Assembly: GCA_001936135.1 (NCBI GenBank)
Contig: CP012816.1
Span: 3,407,501 to 3,471,500 of the forward strand
Direction: 5' to 3'
DNA from: Saccharomycopsis fibuligera x Saccharomycopsis cf. fibuligera
Taxonomy: Eukaryota; Ascomycota; Saccharomycetes; Ascoideales; Saccharomycopsidaceae
Length of the DNA: 64,000 nt
This document shows positions 41,604-54,364 of this stretch, piece by piece; the first letter of the stretch is position 1, and every line of letters begins with the position of its first letter. The position numbers and the translations under genes are program-made. The notes below the pieces were generated by a model, which had not been told where the DNA came from, searched no databases, and saw only the letters and a list, made by a program, of their open reading frames with translations.

Positions 41604-43993
41604 TGTGGTTTCCCAAAATTTTATGTTTACCATCACACTGGCCAACATTACTAACTCTGCTTCTTCTCTAGGCTCCAATCTAGTATGTGTTTTGTCTGTA
41701 CTTAGTTTTCTACCCTGTTACCATTCTATTATGCATTATCTGACCGCTTATCTCGCGTCGCAGATCTTTAGTTTTATTTTTTTTTTTTTTTTTTTTATTT
41801 TTTTTGCTGTTGTTTCTGCCAAATTGGGCGTTTTGCAAACCTCAAATACCGGCCATCCAATTTCTATGTCCAGAATACTCGTTTCGTTCCGTTTTGTTTC
41901 CTTCGCCATAACCTCAACAACCTTTCAGAATTTACAATCTTTCTGTCCAACTTACTAACAAGCAACCTACAGGTACACAGGCTTACAAAAATGGTATTAG
42001 CGGCCCTTTCTTTTATGCTGCTGGCGCCACTGTGCAGATTATCCTTTTTGCCTTCCTTGCCATCAAGGCCAAACAATTAGCTCCGGAAGCACACACATAT
42101 CTAGAAATCATCAAAGTCCGTTACGGCAAAGCTGCTCATGGCGTGTTCATGTTTTTTGCCGTTGCTACTAATATCCTCGTCACCGCAATGCTTTTGACTG
42201 GCGGCTCCGCGGTCATTAGTGATTTGACAGGAATGCATTCTGTTGCCGCCTGCTTCCTTTTGCCTTTGGGAGTCACCATTTATACCCTTTTTGGCGGGAT
42301 CAAGGCAACCTTCCTTACCGACTATATCCACACCGTGGCTATCGTGGTTATTGTGATGACTTTTGCATTCAACGCGTTTGCAATCAGTGACAAGTTAGGA
42401 TCTCCTAAGGCAGTTTGGAAGCTTGTTACACAACGCGCAATCACTGATCCTGTGGATGGTAATGCGGAGGGCTCGTACTTGACCATGCACTCTAAATCCG
42501 GCGGTATTTTCTTTGTTATTAACATTATTGGCAATTTCGGTACTGTTTTCCTTGATAACGGATACTGGAATAAAGCCATTGCTTCTTCCCCAGCCAGTGC
42601 GTTGCCAGGATATGTGCTCGGCGGTCTTGCGTGGTTTGCATTGCCATGGTTCACGTCCACTACTATGGGCCTTGTTTGCTTAGCTCTTGAAAATCATCCA
42701 TCTTTCCCAACCTATCCAAACAAGCTTAGTGCTGACCAAGTCAGTGCTGGCCTTGTTTTGCCTAATGCCGCAGTTGCTCTCATGGGTAAAGGTGGTGCTG
42801 CTGCTACGTTGATTATTATTTTTATGGCGGTGACTTCTGCCATGTCGGCTGAACTTATTGCCGTTTCGTCCATATTCACTTATGATATTTATCGTGAGTA
42901 CATTAACCCTCGCGCGACCGGTAAGACTTTGATTTACATGTCACATTCTGCAGTGATTATTTTTGCCCTTTCCATGGCTGGCTTCTCTGTCGGCCTTTAT
43001 TATGCGGGTGTGCTGATGGGTTACTTGTATGAGTTAATGGGAATTATAATTGGGTCTGCAGTAGGACCATGCGCCGCTACTATGCTTTCCTCAAAACAGA
43101 ACAAACAAGCGGCAGTTTTTTCGCCAATTTTGGGGACAATATGTGCTATTGCTTGTTGGTTGGGCGCTACTAAAGGATTGGAAGGTAGCGTTACCTATGA
43201 AAATACCTTTGCTGATAAGCCAATGCTTATCGGAAATGTGGTGGCTTTGTTATCGCCAGTAGTTTTCATCCCCTTGTTGACTTTGATTTTTAAGCCTCAA
43301 AATTTCGATTGGGAGTTGCTTAAGAATATCAGAAGAGTTGATGAGACTGAAGAAATTATGGACGCAACGGTTCCAGAAGGTATGCTTGGCGATGCTGAAA
43401 GACAACAGCCAAACGGTAGCACAGAGAAATTAGACCAAACAGGTGGTGTCACTGCTAACAGCAACAAGCAAGATAGTAGCAATGACGGTACTGCAGAAAT
43501 GATGCCAATTAGCACTTACATCACTTCTCATCTCGCTTCTAAACAAAAGGAAGAAGCACTTGCTGCTGAACAGGAACACTTAAGACTAGCTTCGCGCAAG
43601 GCTGGCTACATTTGTATGGGACTCACTTTGGCATTTCTCATCTTATGGCCAATGCCAATGTACGGCACATCTTATATTTTTAGTGAGCGTTTTTTTACTG
43701 GCTGGATTGTGGTCGGGTTTATTTGGATCTTTTTTACTGGGTTTGTAGTCTGTGTTTATCCAGTGGTGGAAGGTCGTCATGGTATTTGGTTCTCTTTGAA
43801 GGGAATTTATTGGGATTTGACTGGTCAAGGTTACAAGTTGAGACAGTATCAGGAAAAACATTTTGAAGAATTACATGTTGTTAAATCTCAAGTTTCGGCA
43901 AAGATTCATCAAAGAGAAGAAAACGAAGAAGTTTATGAGGACGAAGAAGGAGTGGTGCCTATCAATGAAGAGGTTAATGAAAAGCGGTCTTAG
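41339..43993 (+). CDS. DUR3: Urea/polyamine transporter Dur3, 3 exons including an 11-nt microexon
   Basis: Exons 41339-41556, 41672-41682 and 41973-43993 join in frame to 749 residues. The join restores ATLLQSSTQAYKNG, matching ATLLTSSTKEYADG of S. cerevisiae Dur3. Intron 1 (115 nt) has donor GTGCGT, branch ATTACTAAC and acceptor CTAG; intron 2 (290 nt) has GTATGT, TACTAAC and ACAG. Family hallmarks are [76 protein letters not shown] and FKPQNFDWE. It is a sodium:solute symporter-type protein of the plasma membrane with about 15 membrane segments. The CTG at 43013 sits at the Ser of the GISMGY motif. GATA sites upstream suggest nitrogen catabolite control. Confidence 0.93.
41672..41682 (+). 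other. DUR3: 11-nt microexon of DUR3
   Basis: The bases GCTCCAATCTA lie between acceptor CTAG (ending 41671) and donor GTATGT (from 41683). They complete the codons Leu-Leu-Gln-Ser-Ser of a conserved segment. Skipping them joins exon 1 to exon 3 out of frame and gives a stop within ten codons. Confidence 0.85.
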
Positions 43994-44057
43994 GGCTATT
44001 TATTTTAGTATCTACTTGTTTTCCGGACCAACTATGTTTTTCTTTTTATTCTTTTCT

Positions 44058-44060
<3 letters not shown>

Positions 44061-44100
<40 letters not shown>
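44061..44100. repeat. T(40) homopolymer
   Basis: Uninterrupted run of 40 T, 70 bp beyond the DUR3 stop codon. Confidence 0.95.
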
Positions 44101-45378
44101 CGTTTTAATACACTTTTGCGGTCTACTTTTCATGCTTGGTTGTTTGTTTTTTTGTTTGTTTTTTTGTTTGTTTATAGTTGTTTTTATTTTTAATAATATG
44201 ATTTTATCACCGATTCTATATTACCTTTTATTTTTATCAAGGTTCTATTTGATTTTATTGTATTCCATGAACGGTTATATCAGACTAATTGAACGTTTTG
44301 TGTATTAAAAACTTTAAATGATTTTTGATTTCTTAGACTACAACTTATCGTAGTGACATTTCTTCATTGTTCATGCTAGAAATTTAGAATGTTAGAGTGG
44401 CAAAATACCACTACAGCTGTGAGTTATTCGTTCATATTCTTGACTTTCCTTTTTTTGTCTCGCCACCTGTTACATGGTCTTTGATCTATGATTCGTCGCT
44501 TACCTTTTTATACAATGTTTTGCTCAGCAGGTCCCAAGTTAAAATTTGTGCATTGATACTGATAATTTAAGGGTAAAAAGAGCTTTAAGTGTCAACCAAT
44601 TAGGTTGATTTTGTTCAGTTCAGGTTCAAGTAGCATAGGACTATATGGTCATACGGATCGGCTTGCCATTAGTCGAGTGCCGTCCGCATGTTGACCTCAA
44701 AATCACCCTTGAGTCGCTGGATTTCACACGTTAGTATCTTGTATGCAAGGGCCCTAGAACTGGGCAAACTTGAGCGTTAGTGCTTGGCGGGCATGCTGTC
44801 TTGGCATGCTTCAAAATTTTGATAAGTTTAACTTTATAAAGATGCCGATGAATTTTTTCAGAACAGCTAGGTTTAGCGCAAATTAGGAAAGAAGATGCAG
44901 ATGCTTTGTTTAATTCATGGCATCAAATTCGTATACCACTCATAAAGCTTGTGATTTTGCTCCCTTAAGCTTTCATTCTCGGCATCTGTAATTAACTTGC
45001 TTTGATATTTGCTTGCAATGCCCCTCTGTTTTACTAACCATTGTCGACTTCAATCACTACCTATTAAAAATCATGCCAAAGTATGCTATAGCACACTATT
45101 TTATACAGCAAACACAATATATAGTGATGTGAAAAAAAGCTTACATTAGCACAAGGGTAACATTTAGAAAAGCGAAATGTGTGATTTTATAATATATTTT
45201 TTTCTATATTGTTTAGAAAAGGACTAATTAAGAACAAGGAAAGTGAAATTGAGAAATAGGTTAGATGTAAAGCTGAAAAGTAGTTGACAATTCGTAAAGT
45301 TTATGTGTTAGATAGATAGGAGTTTTTCTTTCCAGAACAAGTTGAAAAATGATAGAAAAGTATCAACTAAGATGAAAC

Positions 45379-45406
45379 AAAAAAAAAAAAAAAAAAAAAA
45401 AAAAAA
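45379..45406. repeat. A(28) homopolymer
   Basis: Uninterrupted run of 28 A beyond the 3' end of the SulP gene. Confidence 0.95.
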
Positions 45407-45649
45407 GAAAAAGCAAAAATAAGAAGCAGTTATGAATATTCAAATTGAGTCATGAGAGAAAATGCAACAAAACAGGAAATAAAAAAAAAGAGAGCCAACA
45501 AAATTAAAAACTAATTCATGACCAAAACAAAAAGAAATAAACCAAATACTAAGCAATGTGAAAAACCATAGAAATAAAAAAAATAGAAAAAGAAAAAAAA
45601 AAAAATAAGAAAGCTCTAAAAAACAATTCTAAATTAACCACAAATTCTT

Positions 45650-48490
45650 TCAAATATAAGCCCTCTTACTATTAATTCTATTCTTTCTTGCTTCGCATTC
45701 ACTAACAACCCTGAGCGCATCATCAATACTAGTATAAAACCCATCTCCAAGGCCAATTGAATAATTAGTAGTCGAATTAGTGGGCAACAAGTATTCCAAA
45801 TCATTTTCGTTTCCATTACCAGTCGCGCCACTCCCAATGCCACCATCAGCACCGCCAGGACTTAGCATGCCGATGCCGTTGCTATTATTACTGTTGCTGT
45901 TTTTTTTTGAAGATGAGCTGCCAGTTGGGTTTGGGAAGCTGTGAATGCCAGAATTTCCGTCACTGTAGTCTAGCACCATTGCTGCTGAATTAGCATGACG
46001 AAGCGATGGCAACAGGGTTGTGTTATTATTGCTGTTGATGCCGTTGTTATAGGCTGACAGCAAAGCGGCAACGGTGCTAGCAGTTGCAGTTGTGTTTGTG
46101 TTTGTGTTAGCAATCGCAGTAGGGGGCATAGTGGTTGGAGAAAAAGTAGTAGCAGACTGACCAATAGAACCAGTAAGATTGTTATTAGAAATAATTGAAT
46201 TAGAAAACAACAACCCGCCATGTTTTTCTAGTGCTTTTTTGACAATTTTAGCTATTCCACTATCCACCAAATTTTTACGCAATTTCAAATCAAATGGGAT
46301 TCTAGAAAACAAAATAATGAAGTCATGTTTGTAGTAATTTAAAACAATTTCATACAAGGTAAGCGTAGCGGATGAATCAAGCAGTGTCATATTTTTGCAA
46401 TCAATAATAATATATTTGATCTTATCATTACCTAGTAACGTAGGCTGAGATGGATGAATGTTCAAAGATCCGTATTTCTCCACTCTTTTGAGTCGAAGCT
46501 TGAGTTCGTTGGAATTAGCAAAAATCAATGGTTCGGTGATTTTTACCACTAGACAGTGTTCTATGTTTTCCAATTGATTAATGATGTCATCCAATCCAGA
46601 TTCTAGATCACCATTAGCTGTGCCAATGCCATTGCCACCAGCAGTGGCAGGAGAATTAGTTACGCCGCCAGCAGTAACCTCGTTGTAAATGCCACTGTTG
46701 CTTTTGAATCTGCTGCGCAAAACATCAAAATTCTCTTCAATTAACTCATCTGCATTTCTAAAAACGTTAGTCTTTGGCACTCTACCGAGAATTTGAATTT
46801 TAGTTCTCGTGGAAAACTTGATAACTTTGATAACTGATAATCCAATCCCCAAAGAGATACCAATTTCCGGAGACCAAAACAACGTTGACAACACAATTAA
46901 AAAGAAAATACCAATCTCATCATAACCTTTGATGCGCCAGTAAAATTTAAGATTTTCAGGGCTTTCTTCAATCAAACTAAGCCCCACTGAAGAAATGATG
47001 CAAGCTAATATGCACTCAGGCAAGTAATAGAAAATATTCAAGAAAAACACATAAAAGATCAAAGTAATGAGAGATAAAATAATACCACTAAGTTGAGTCT
47101 TTGCCGTCAAGGAATTGATTTTTGATCTACCGTAACCACCAAAACATGGCAACATGGCAAAAAAAGAGCCAACAATATTGCATGTCCCAAGAGCTACTAA
47201 CTCTCTATTAAGGGAAAAATCGACATTAAGTTGATTTTCCAAAGCTTTAGTGGCAGTGCTAGATTCAAAGAACCCTAGTACTGAACAAACAAATGCAGTA
47301 GAAAAACATTTTTTTAAGAGTCTCAAATTTTGCCAAGTTACTGGAAGTTGAAGGTCACCGTGTTGGTTGTTTTTGTCGGCACTAAAACTGTTTCTTTGTT
47401 GCTGACCTTGATCAAAATACTTGCCAATAATGGTGACTCCTTCCTTGTCCCAATGATAATGGCCGGATAAAATAATTGAAATAATTACCACCATTAGAAT
47501 CTCAGGGAAGAAATCAAGCCAACCAAATCTTTTTGGGTTGCGCTTAATCAAGTATTTCTTTACATGTCTTGTAATGAATAGTGCGGCAAACGCCACCGCA
47601 GAAATTTTAGCAGTCAATGAGTGCACCAAGTCGAGATTACTAACAATGAAACGTAGCTTATCGATTGTGCTTGGATCAGGTTCATGCATTTCATCAAAGA
47701 GCTGTGAAAGTCCAAGCTGAGTGAGTAATTCAGTAACAATCATTAATATCCCGATAGCAGAAATGAACCCGTTGAGCAACCCTTGAGACACAACATTGCC
47801 TAGAAAACCAAACCGGAAAAGGCCACTAAAAAGCAAAACTAACCCAGAAGTCAAAGTTAAAGCGCTAAGTACTTCAACAAAGGTCAAGTTTTTTGTGTTT
47901 TTGTGAAGTAGTGCTTCAATAGAGCTTCCAACTATCAAAGAAACAGCGGCCTCGGGTCCAGTGATTAGATATGAGCAAGACCCCAATATGGAGTAAACCA
48001 CTGGACTGATAATGATACCATAGAGCCCGTTTTTGACATCCACATGGGCCAACGTGGAAAACGAAATGACCAAGGGAATTTGGAATGAAGCTAGAGAGAA
48101 TCCAGCAATCAAGTCACCTACAAAGTTTTGTTTGAAGTTGTAATTTGGCAACCACGACAAAATCGGGAAATAGTATGAAAGGTAAGTTAAGGAGTCCGCC
48201 ACTTTGTCATTGTTGGTGAATTTGTTTTTAGTGATGCTGAAAGAATCATATGAATGTGACTGATCGCTGGTTAGCGAAGTTATAGAGGTAGAAGACGAAG
48301 AGTGGAAAAGCGTTGGTTTTGTGGCGCGCTTGGCGGCGGCTGATGCTGACGCTGACGCTGACGCTGCTGCCGCCGCTGAGGACGCTGCTGCTGAGGGAAT
48401 CCGCAATTTTGCATTGGAGGAATTTGACGTAAGCAAAGGTCGCTTTGAGATCAATGGTGTATTCTCGTCCAAGTTGCTTTCTTTGGACAT
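45650..48490 (-). CDS. SulP-family anion transporter with STAS domain (YPR003C-type)
   Basis: 946 residues. An Ala/Ser-rich cytosolic N-terminus (1-90) is followed by the membrane domain (about 100-560): YYFPILSWLPNYNF, GDLIAGFSLASFQIPLVISF, GLYGIIISPVVYSILGSCSY, ITGPEAAVSLIVGSSIEALL, GFLGNVVSQGLLNGFISAIG and GSFFAMLPCFGGYGRSKINS. The STAS domain (about 650-790) includes CLVVKITEPLIFANSNELKL, VEKYGSLNIHPS and YIIIDCKNMTLLDSSATLTL. A Ser/Asn/Thr-rich tail with a YTSIDDALRVVSE end mirrors S. cerevisiae YPR003C. That protein is SulP-like and reported as endomembrane; transported ion not established. The long low-complexity stretch between STAS and tail makes it larger than YPR003C (about 750). 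Confidence 0.88.
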   Translation of the reverse strand: MSKESNLDENTPLISKRPLLTSNSSNAKLRIPSAAASSAAAAASASASASAAAKRATKPTLFHSSSSTSITSLTSDQSHSYDSFSITKNKFTNNDKVADSLTYLSYYFPILSWLPNYNFKQNFVGDLIAGFSLASFQIPLVISFSTLAHVDVKNGLYGIIISPVVYSILGSCSYLITGPEAAVSLIVGSSIEALLHKNTKNLTFVEVLSALTLTSGLVLLFSGLFRFGFLGNVVSQGLLNGFISAIGILMIVTELLTQLGLSQLFDEMHEPDPSTIDKLRFIVSNLDLVHSLTAKISAVAFAALFITRHVKKYLIKRNPKRFGWLDFFPEILMVVIISIILSGHYHWDKEGVTIIGKYFDQGQQQRNSFSADKNNQHGDLQLPVTWQNLRLLKKCFSTAFVCSVLGFFESSTATKALENQLNVDFSLNRELVALGTCNIVGSFFAMLPCFGGYGRSKINSLTAKTQLSGIILSLITLIFYVFFLNIFYYLPECILACIISSVGLSLIEESPENLKFYWRIKGYDEIGIFFLIVLSTLFWSPEIGISLGIGLSVIKVIKFSTRTKIQILGRVPKTNVFRNADELIEENFDVLRSRFKSNSGIYNEVTAGGVTNSPATAGGNGIGTANGDLESGLDDIINQLENIEHCLVVKITEPLIFANSNELKLRLKRVEKYGSLNIHPSQPTLLGNDKIKYIIIDCKNMTLLDSSATLTLYEIVLNYYKHDFIILFSRIPFDLKLRKNLVDSGIAKIVKKALEKHGGLLFSNSIISNNNLTGSIGQSATTFSPTTMPPTAIANTNTNTTATASTVAALLSAYNNGINSNNNTTLLPSLRHANSAAMVLDYSDGNSGIHSFPNPTGSSSSKKNSNSNNSNGIGMLSPGGADGGIGSGATGNGNENDLEYLLPTNSTTNYSIGLGDGFYTSIDDALRVVSECEARKNRINSKRAYI

Positions 48491-49076
48491 TGTGCGAAGT
48501 GAGCAAGTGTGAGCGAAAAAGCGAGAAGAGGAGCGAAAGTCTACTATGTGCTAGATCTGAACTGAAAACATGAAAGTGGTAATAACCAGGGGAATGAATA
48601 TATATAAACTCACCTGGCGTTATCAACTGGTGACAGGACAAAATGGCACGGCGATCGATGAGCTGCTGATTCAAGTCTCAAGTCAGAGGAAAATGAGACG
48701 TTGACGCTTCCTTGCTGTCCGCTGCTATCCGCACGCAAGGACACCCAATGTCAACCGCCAGAGGCTAGACTTACACGCAAACCGCCGCACTGCATCCTGG
48801 TTACGAGCCTCCCCGTTTAGCATTTGCACCACCGCACAAATGAGATGCGATGCGACGCGATGAGCTGAGCTGCGAACGGGCAGCGCCATAAAGTGGCAAA
48901 CTAGAATCATGTGAATTCTACAGCAGGATATTGGAAACCAAAAACATAAAAAAGACTTCGTTACTAATATACACTCGTGAGGGAGAACAGAAAATTAACT
49001 AATAAAACAAGATAAAAAGACAACCAAACTTTAGAAAAAAAAAAAAAAGCATTAAACCCAGACGACACCATCAAGC
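48491..49076. other. SulP gene promoter and histone H3 3' flank
   Basis: 586 bp between two minus-strand genes. A TATATATAAA box (about 48599-48608) lies about 110 bp upstream of the SulP ATG, and an exact GCGATGAG (PAC-type motif) sits at 48857-48864 within a GCGATG-rich run. An A run at 49035-49048 lies next to the H3 stop. Confidence 0.5.
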
Positions 49077-50749
<1,673 letters not shown>

Positions 50750-51021
50750 GCAAGCTTTGTTTTCCACTATTGTTTTCCACTATTTTTGTACTATTACGAA
50801 CACGAGTTTTCATCCGAGGAAAATTTTCCCACAACTATAACAAAATAGAAGGACCGATACATACATCTATGCGATCTTGGCTCCTTTTTTTTAGGTTTCA
50901 AATTTGGTTGCTTGGGTTCTCTCCCTTTTAGATTTCCAATTCTGGTGTGTTTTTTAGCGTATTTTTTATTCTTTTTATTACGATATAGGTTTGGGTTTTA
51001 ATTTAATATGTTTATGTTTTT

Positions 51022-51057
<36 letters not shown>

Positions 51058-51525
51058 CTTGTAGCTCATTTGGCGTGTGTTTCGACCGCGGTGGCGGCGG
51101 TGGAAATGCTTTCTGGGTGAATAAAAAACCAGTTCAAGACTGCAAGCGTGAGCTGTTTTCTCGAAAGCCGCGATGGCGATATTCGGAGGAGCCCCCGTGA
51201 CGTGCACTGCTAGCAATACAAATGCTAAGGGCTTGTCCACTCATGCAGAAAATGTGGGCACCGGCGGCCATTGTGCGCAGATGAAAGTAATCTGAAGTCT
51301 CTTACTGGATCTGGTCTTATATTTGCCACCTGCACAATATATGAAAAGTGCTCGCAGGATTGCTAAAAGATACAAAACGTCAAGGGTAAATCGCTCACAT
51401 ATTAGCTAACTACAACAAACTTCGGAACAGTTCCTCCTTTTCGATGCGTAATGCAAGCAAACATAGCTCATTTCTATTCCTAGACTATAAAACAATCTAT
51501 TTCAACTATTTTTTCTCACGAAAAT
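50750..51525. other. Convergent intergenic region between H4 and ARP1
   Basis: 776 bp with a T32 run (51024-51055). The middle part (51060-51250) is more G+C-rich. No gene is supported. Confidence 0.55.
51024..51055. repeat. T(32) homopolymer
   Basis: Uninterrupted run of 32 T in the convergent space after H4. Confidence 0.95.
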
Positions 51526-53019
51526 TTACAAACATTTTGTATGTATAATATCTGGATTCTCTTGCCATTCAGCGTACGAAATCCACATTCTCTTGAACGT
51601 ACTGAGACCTGCCAAAATTGAACCACCAATCCAAGTACTGTATTTTCTCTCCGGTGGTGCATAGATTTTGATTTTAGTCTTTGGCTCTAGTTTCCTCAAT
51701 TCTAGCAATAATCTATCGCCGAAGCCTCTGGTTAGTGTTGTGCCACCGCTTAGCACAATGTTTTTGTATAATGTGTCTCTCAAATCTAAATCGTTCTTCC
51801 TTATAGACTCATGCACTAAGTCGGGAAGACCAGAGAACTCTGACCCAATAATTTCTGGGTTGAATAATATTTCCGGAGCTCTGAAAGTTTCTGGACCAAG
51901 TTGAATAATTTTTCCATCAGGTAGTTGGAATGAAGTGTTTCTAGGAATATCTGAATCGCTTGTACTTGTTCCCCCAGTGGCGGTCGCGGCGGCAGCGGCG
52001 GCGGCAGCGGCAGCAGCAGAACTTGCGCCACTAGTAGTCGCCACTGATTGATTCAATGATGTAAAAGTTAACCATTCTTTTTCATCCCTTTTTGGATCTT
52101 TGGACACATATGACATCTTTTCCTTAATGATCCGCACTACTTCTTTTTCAGCGGATGTTTGAAAAATGTAGCCTGATTTTCTTAAAAGCAATTGCAATTG
52201 TTCAGTAATATCTCTACCAGCAATATCAATTCTTTTAATAGAATTAGGCAATGAAAAACCTTCGTATACTGGCACTACATGCGAAACACCATCACCAGAA
52301 TCCAACACCACCCCAGTAGTCTTTCCCAGAGAATACAATGCTAATATTGCTTGAATCGACAAATATAGTGCCGGGGTATTGAAAGTCTCAAAGAAAATTT
52401 GAGCGCATTTTTCTCTATTGACTCGAGGGTTTAATGGTGCTTCAGTAAGTAATACTGGATGATCTTCTGTCGACGTACGTAAATCACTATTGAATACTGA
52501 TTGCCATATTAGCGTCATGTCATCCCAATTGGTGATGACGCCGTGCTCTATGGGGTATTTGAGTTTCAAAAAGCCTCTATTCTGTTGAGCACTGTTTCCT
52601 ATGAAAGATTCACCTTCAATGGCACCTGCCATCACTTTAGAATATTTAGGTCGACCTATCCTGTCGTGAAAGTTCTGTTAGTGATTTGTACAGTGTAAAT
52701 AATAGCTCACATTGATTGCTCAATGACACTAAGCATGTTGAAAAAAAAAGTTAATAATACTTACATTGCCGGAGCATAGCTCTTTGGTCTATCCTCACCA
52801 GCAAATCCTGCCTTTATCGTTCCTGATCCCTATAGGAGTTTTTTAGTTAGTACATGGCTCCTAATTTGTCTGTGTAAGCATAATTATACCTCACCTCTGT
52901 CAAAAATTGAAATTGAGCATCAGTAAGTAAAACCCTCGACCAAATTTATGAGACTTGTAACATACATTGTCTATAACCACTGGCTGATTCAAAAGCACAG
53001 AATTGGGATCTGTTTCCAT
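51526..53019 (-). CDS. ARP1: Actin-related protein Arp1 (centractin), 3 exons
   Basis: Exons 53019-52966, 52829-52765 and 52660-51526 join in frame to 417 residues. Introns of 136 and 104 nt have GTATGT/GTAAGT donors, TACTAAC/CACTAAC branch sites and AG acceptors. The joined N-terminus reads NQPVVIDN, GSGTIKAGFAGEDRPKSYAP and IGRPKYSKVMAGAIEG, with the actin ATP-binding loop split by intron 1. Further hallmarks are KLKYPIEHGVITNWDD, LLTEAPLNPRVNRE, TTGVVLDSGDGVSHVVPVYE, RIDIAGRDIT and RKYSTWIGGSILAGLSTFKR. Arp1 forms the short filament of dynactin (yeast Act5), the dynein cofactor for nuclear positioning. A poly-Ala/Ser/Thr insert of about 40 residues after EKEWLTFTSL makes it longer than usual (about 376-384). 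Confidence 0.95.
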
Positions 53020-54364
53020 GATAATATATTGTGCTATATTGTATGCTTTGATTTTCTCGATGATAAGTAAAGCGCCCTTTCTTACCACAAGGCAAAGACA
53101 CGCTTTGGATTTGGTTCTATTAGCGTGAACTGAGGTAACCTTAGGTTTTTTGTTTACCTTTTGATCTGGCTTTTCGGCCTATACGTCGTGCGTGGCTTTA
53201 GTAATATTTAAGGAATTTGTCCACGTGACAGAGCATGTGATAATATAGTGGCCCTCACTGTTTGACTGGCTACTATAGTAGCAAGCATTTGGAACACTAT
53301 GGTTTCATCTTCAAGAGTAATGTTCCGAGTTTCTTCTTGTTCAATTGTTCACAATAACACACATTGTCTAACCACTACTGCTGGCCCCGTCTATGGGTAG
53401 TTATCATAGTTATTTCACAAGCGTCACCGTGGAAACCTGCTTTTCAATTAATTTTACTATTCAAGTACCGTAGACACGGTACTTATGCACTAAGAAAAAA
53501 AAATTTTTGAGTGAGGAGGGTAAAGCAGGATCTTGATTTTTACTATAAGAGGGCCTCGAATCCTTTGCTTTTCTATTACTTACTTTCTTTTGATTTTTTT
53601 TTCTTTCTCTGTCGACGTACTTCAGTAAGTAGCCCCCCTATGTTATGGATCTTGCTAAAATTTTCAGTATCAAAATATGAATGCCACTATTGTTGGCAGG
53701 TTCAGGAGTTATGAATTACTAACGACTTTCCAAAGTAGGATCATTTCTATAGGTCACGTCTCTCTTTGACTCTTCAAAAGAGCCACTGAATCCAACTTGG
53801 TTGATGAGGCGATAACCCCTGTGCTCTAGAATGAGGTTTGAAATAGCTTGGTCTGAGTAGTTGATCCAGTCATCTAAATTTTATTATCACCGTTCTTTTG
53901 TTTGAGGTTTTGTCTTTACAATTCCGAGAAAGAAGCAATGATTTCGACCCTGCTGAGCGTGCTCTTTTGAGAAGTTTTGCGGGGTGGGCACTAGTGGCAG
54001 TCTGACAAGTTTCTAAATAGACATTTCTAATATAAGCTTTTTGGCAAGTCGAATTGTATTTCCTTGTAGTTTGATATGTTTTTACCATCTTGTTACTTGA
54101 ATATGAAAATGATGCAGAATGGTCTCAGTAAAGAGTCATCTACAAAAACGTACTTTAAGTCCGCCTTATTTTTCAATGCTTTTATATTAGAAAAAAATTT
54201 TGGATCTTGCATTAATTAAGATGCCAAAACATGATTACATATAAACGTATACTTAAATAATGCCAATATTATTCTCTACTCAATATCAATTACTTATTTT
54301 CTAGTCTATATGAAAAACGTTGGGTTTACATAACCATTGTACAAAATAAAAACTCCCTTTAAAT
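53020..54364. other. ARP1 promoter and 3' flank of the Old Yellow Enzyme gene
   Basis: 1.34 kb, AT-rich. It holds a 9-bp-arm inverted repeat (53463-53484). An ATG-started frame of 72 codons (54088-53870, minus) is basic and matches nothing I know; I do not call it a gene. Confidence 0.55.
53463..53484. promoter_or_regulatory. Perfect inverted repeat containing CCG-N6-CGG
   Basis: Arms AAGTACCGT and ACGGTACTT with a 4-bp centre form a perfect palindrome with everted CCG/CGG triplets six bases apart, the format bound by Zn2Cys6 zinc-cluster factors. It lies about 445 bp upstream of ARP1. Function inferred only. Confidence 0.45.

Larger units (their letters stand above)
43994..45649. other. Convergent intergenic region between DUR3 and the SulP gene
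   Basis: About 1.66 kb. It has a T40 run (44061-44100), three copies of a GTTTGTTTTTTT-type unit (about 44146-44174) and an A28 run (45379-45406). The segment 44600-44800 is less AT-rich than its surroundings; I see no gene or RNA motif in it. Confidence 0.5.

Noticed and set aside
44600-44900. Less AT-rich island that could be a small RNA gene
   Set aside because: No Pol III box A/B, no C/D or H/ACA box set that I could define.
53870-54088. 72-codon basic ORF between ARP1 and the Old Yellow Enzyme gene
   Set aside because: ATG-started but without recognisable domain or supporting promoter signals; chance length.
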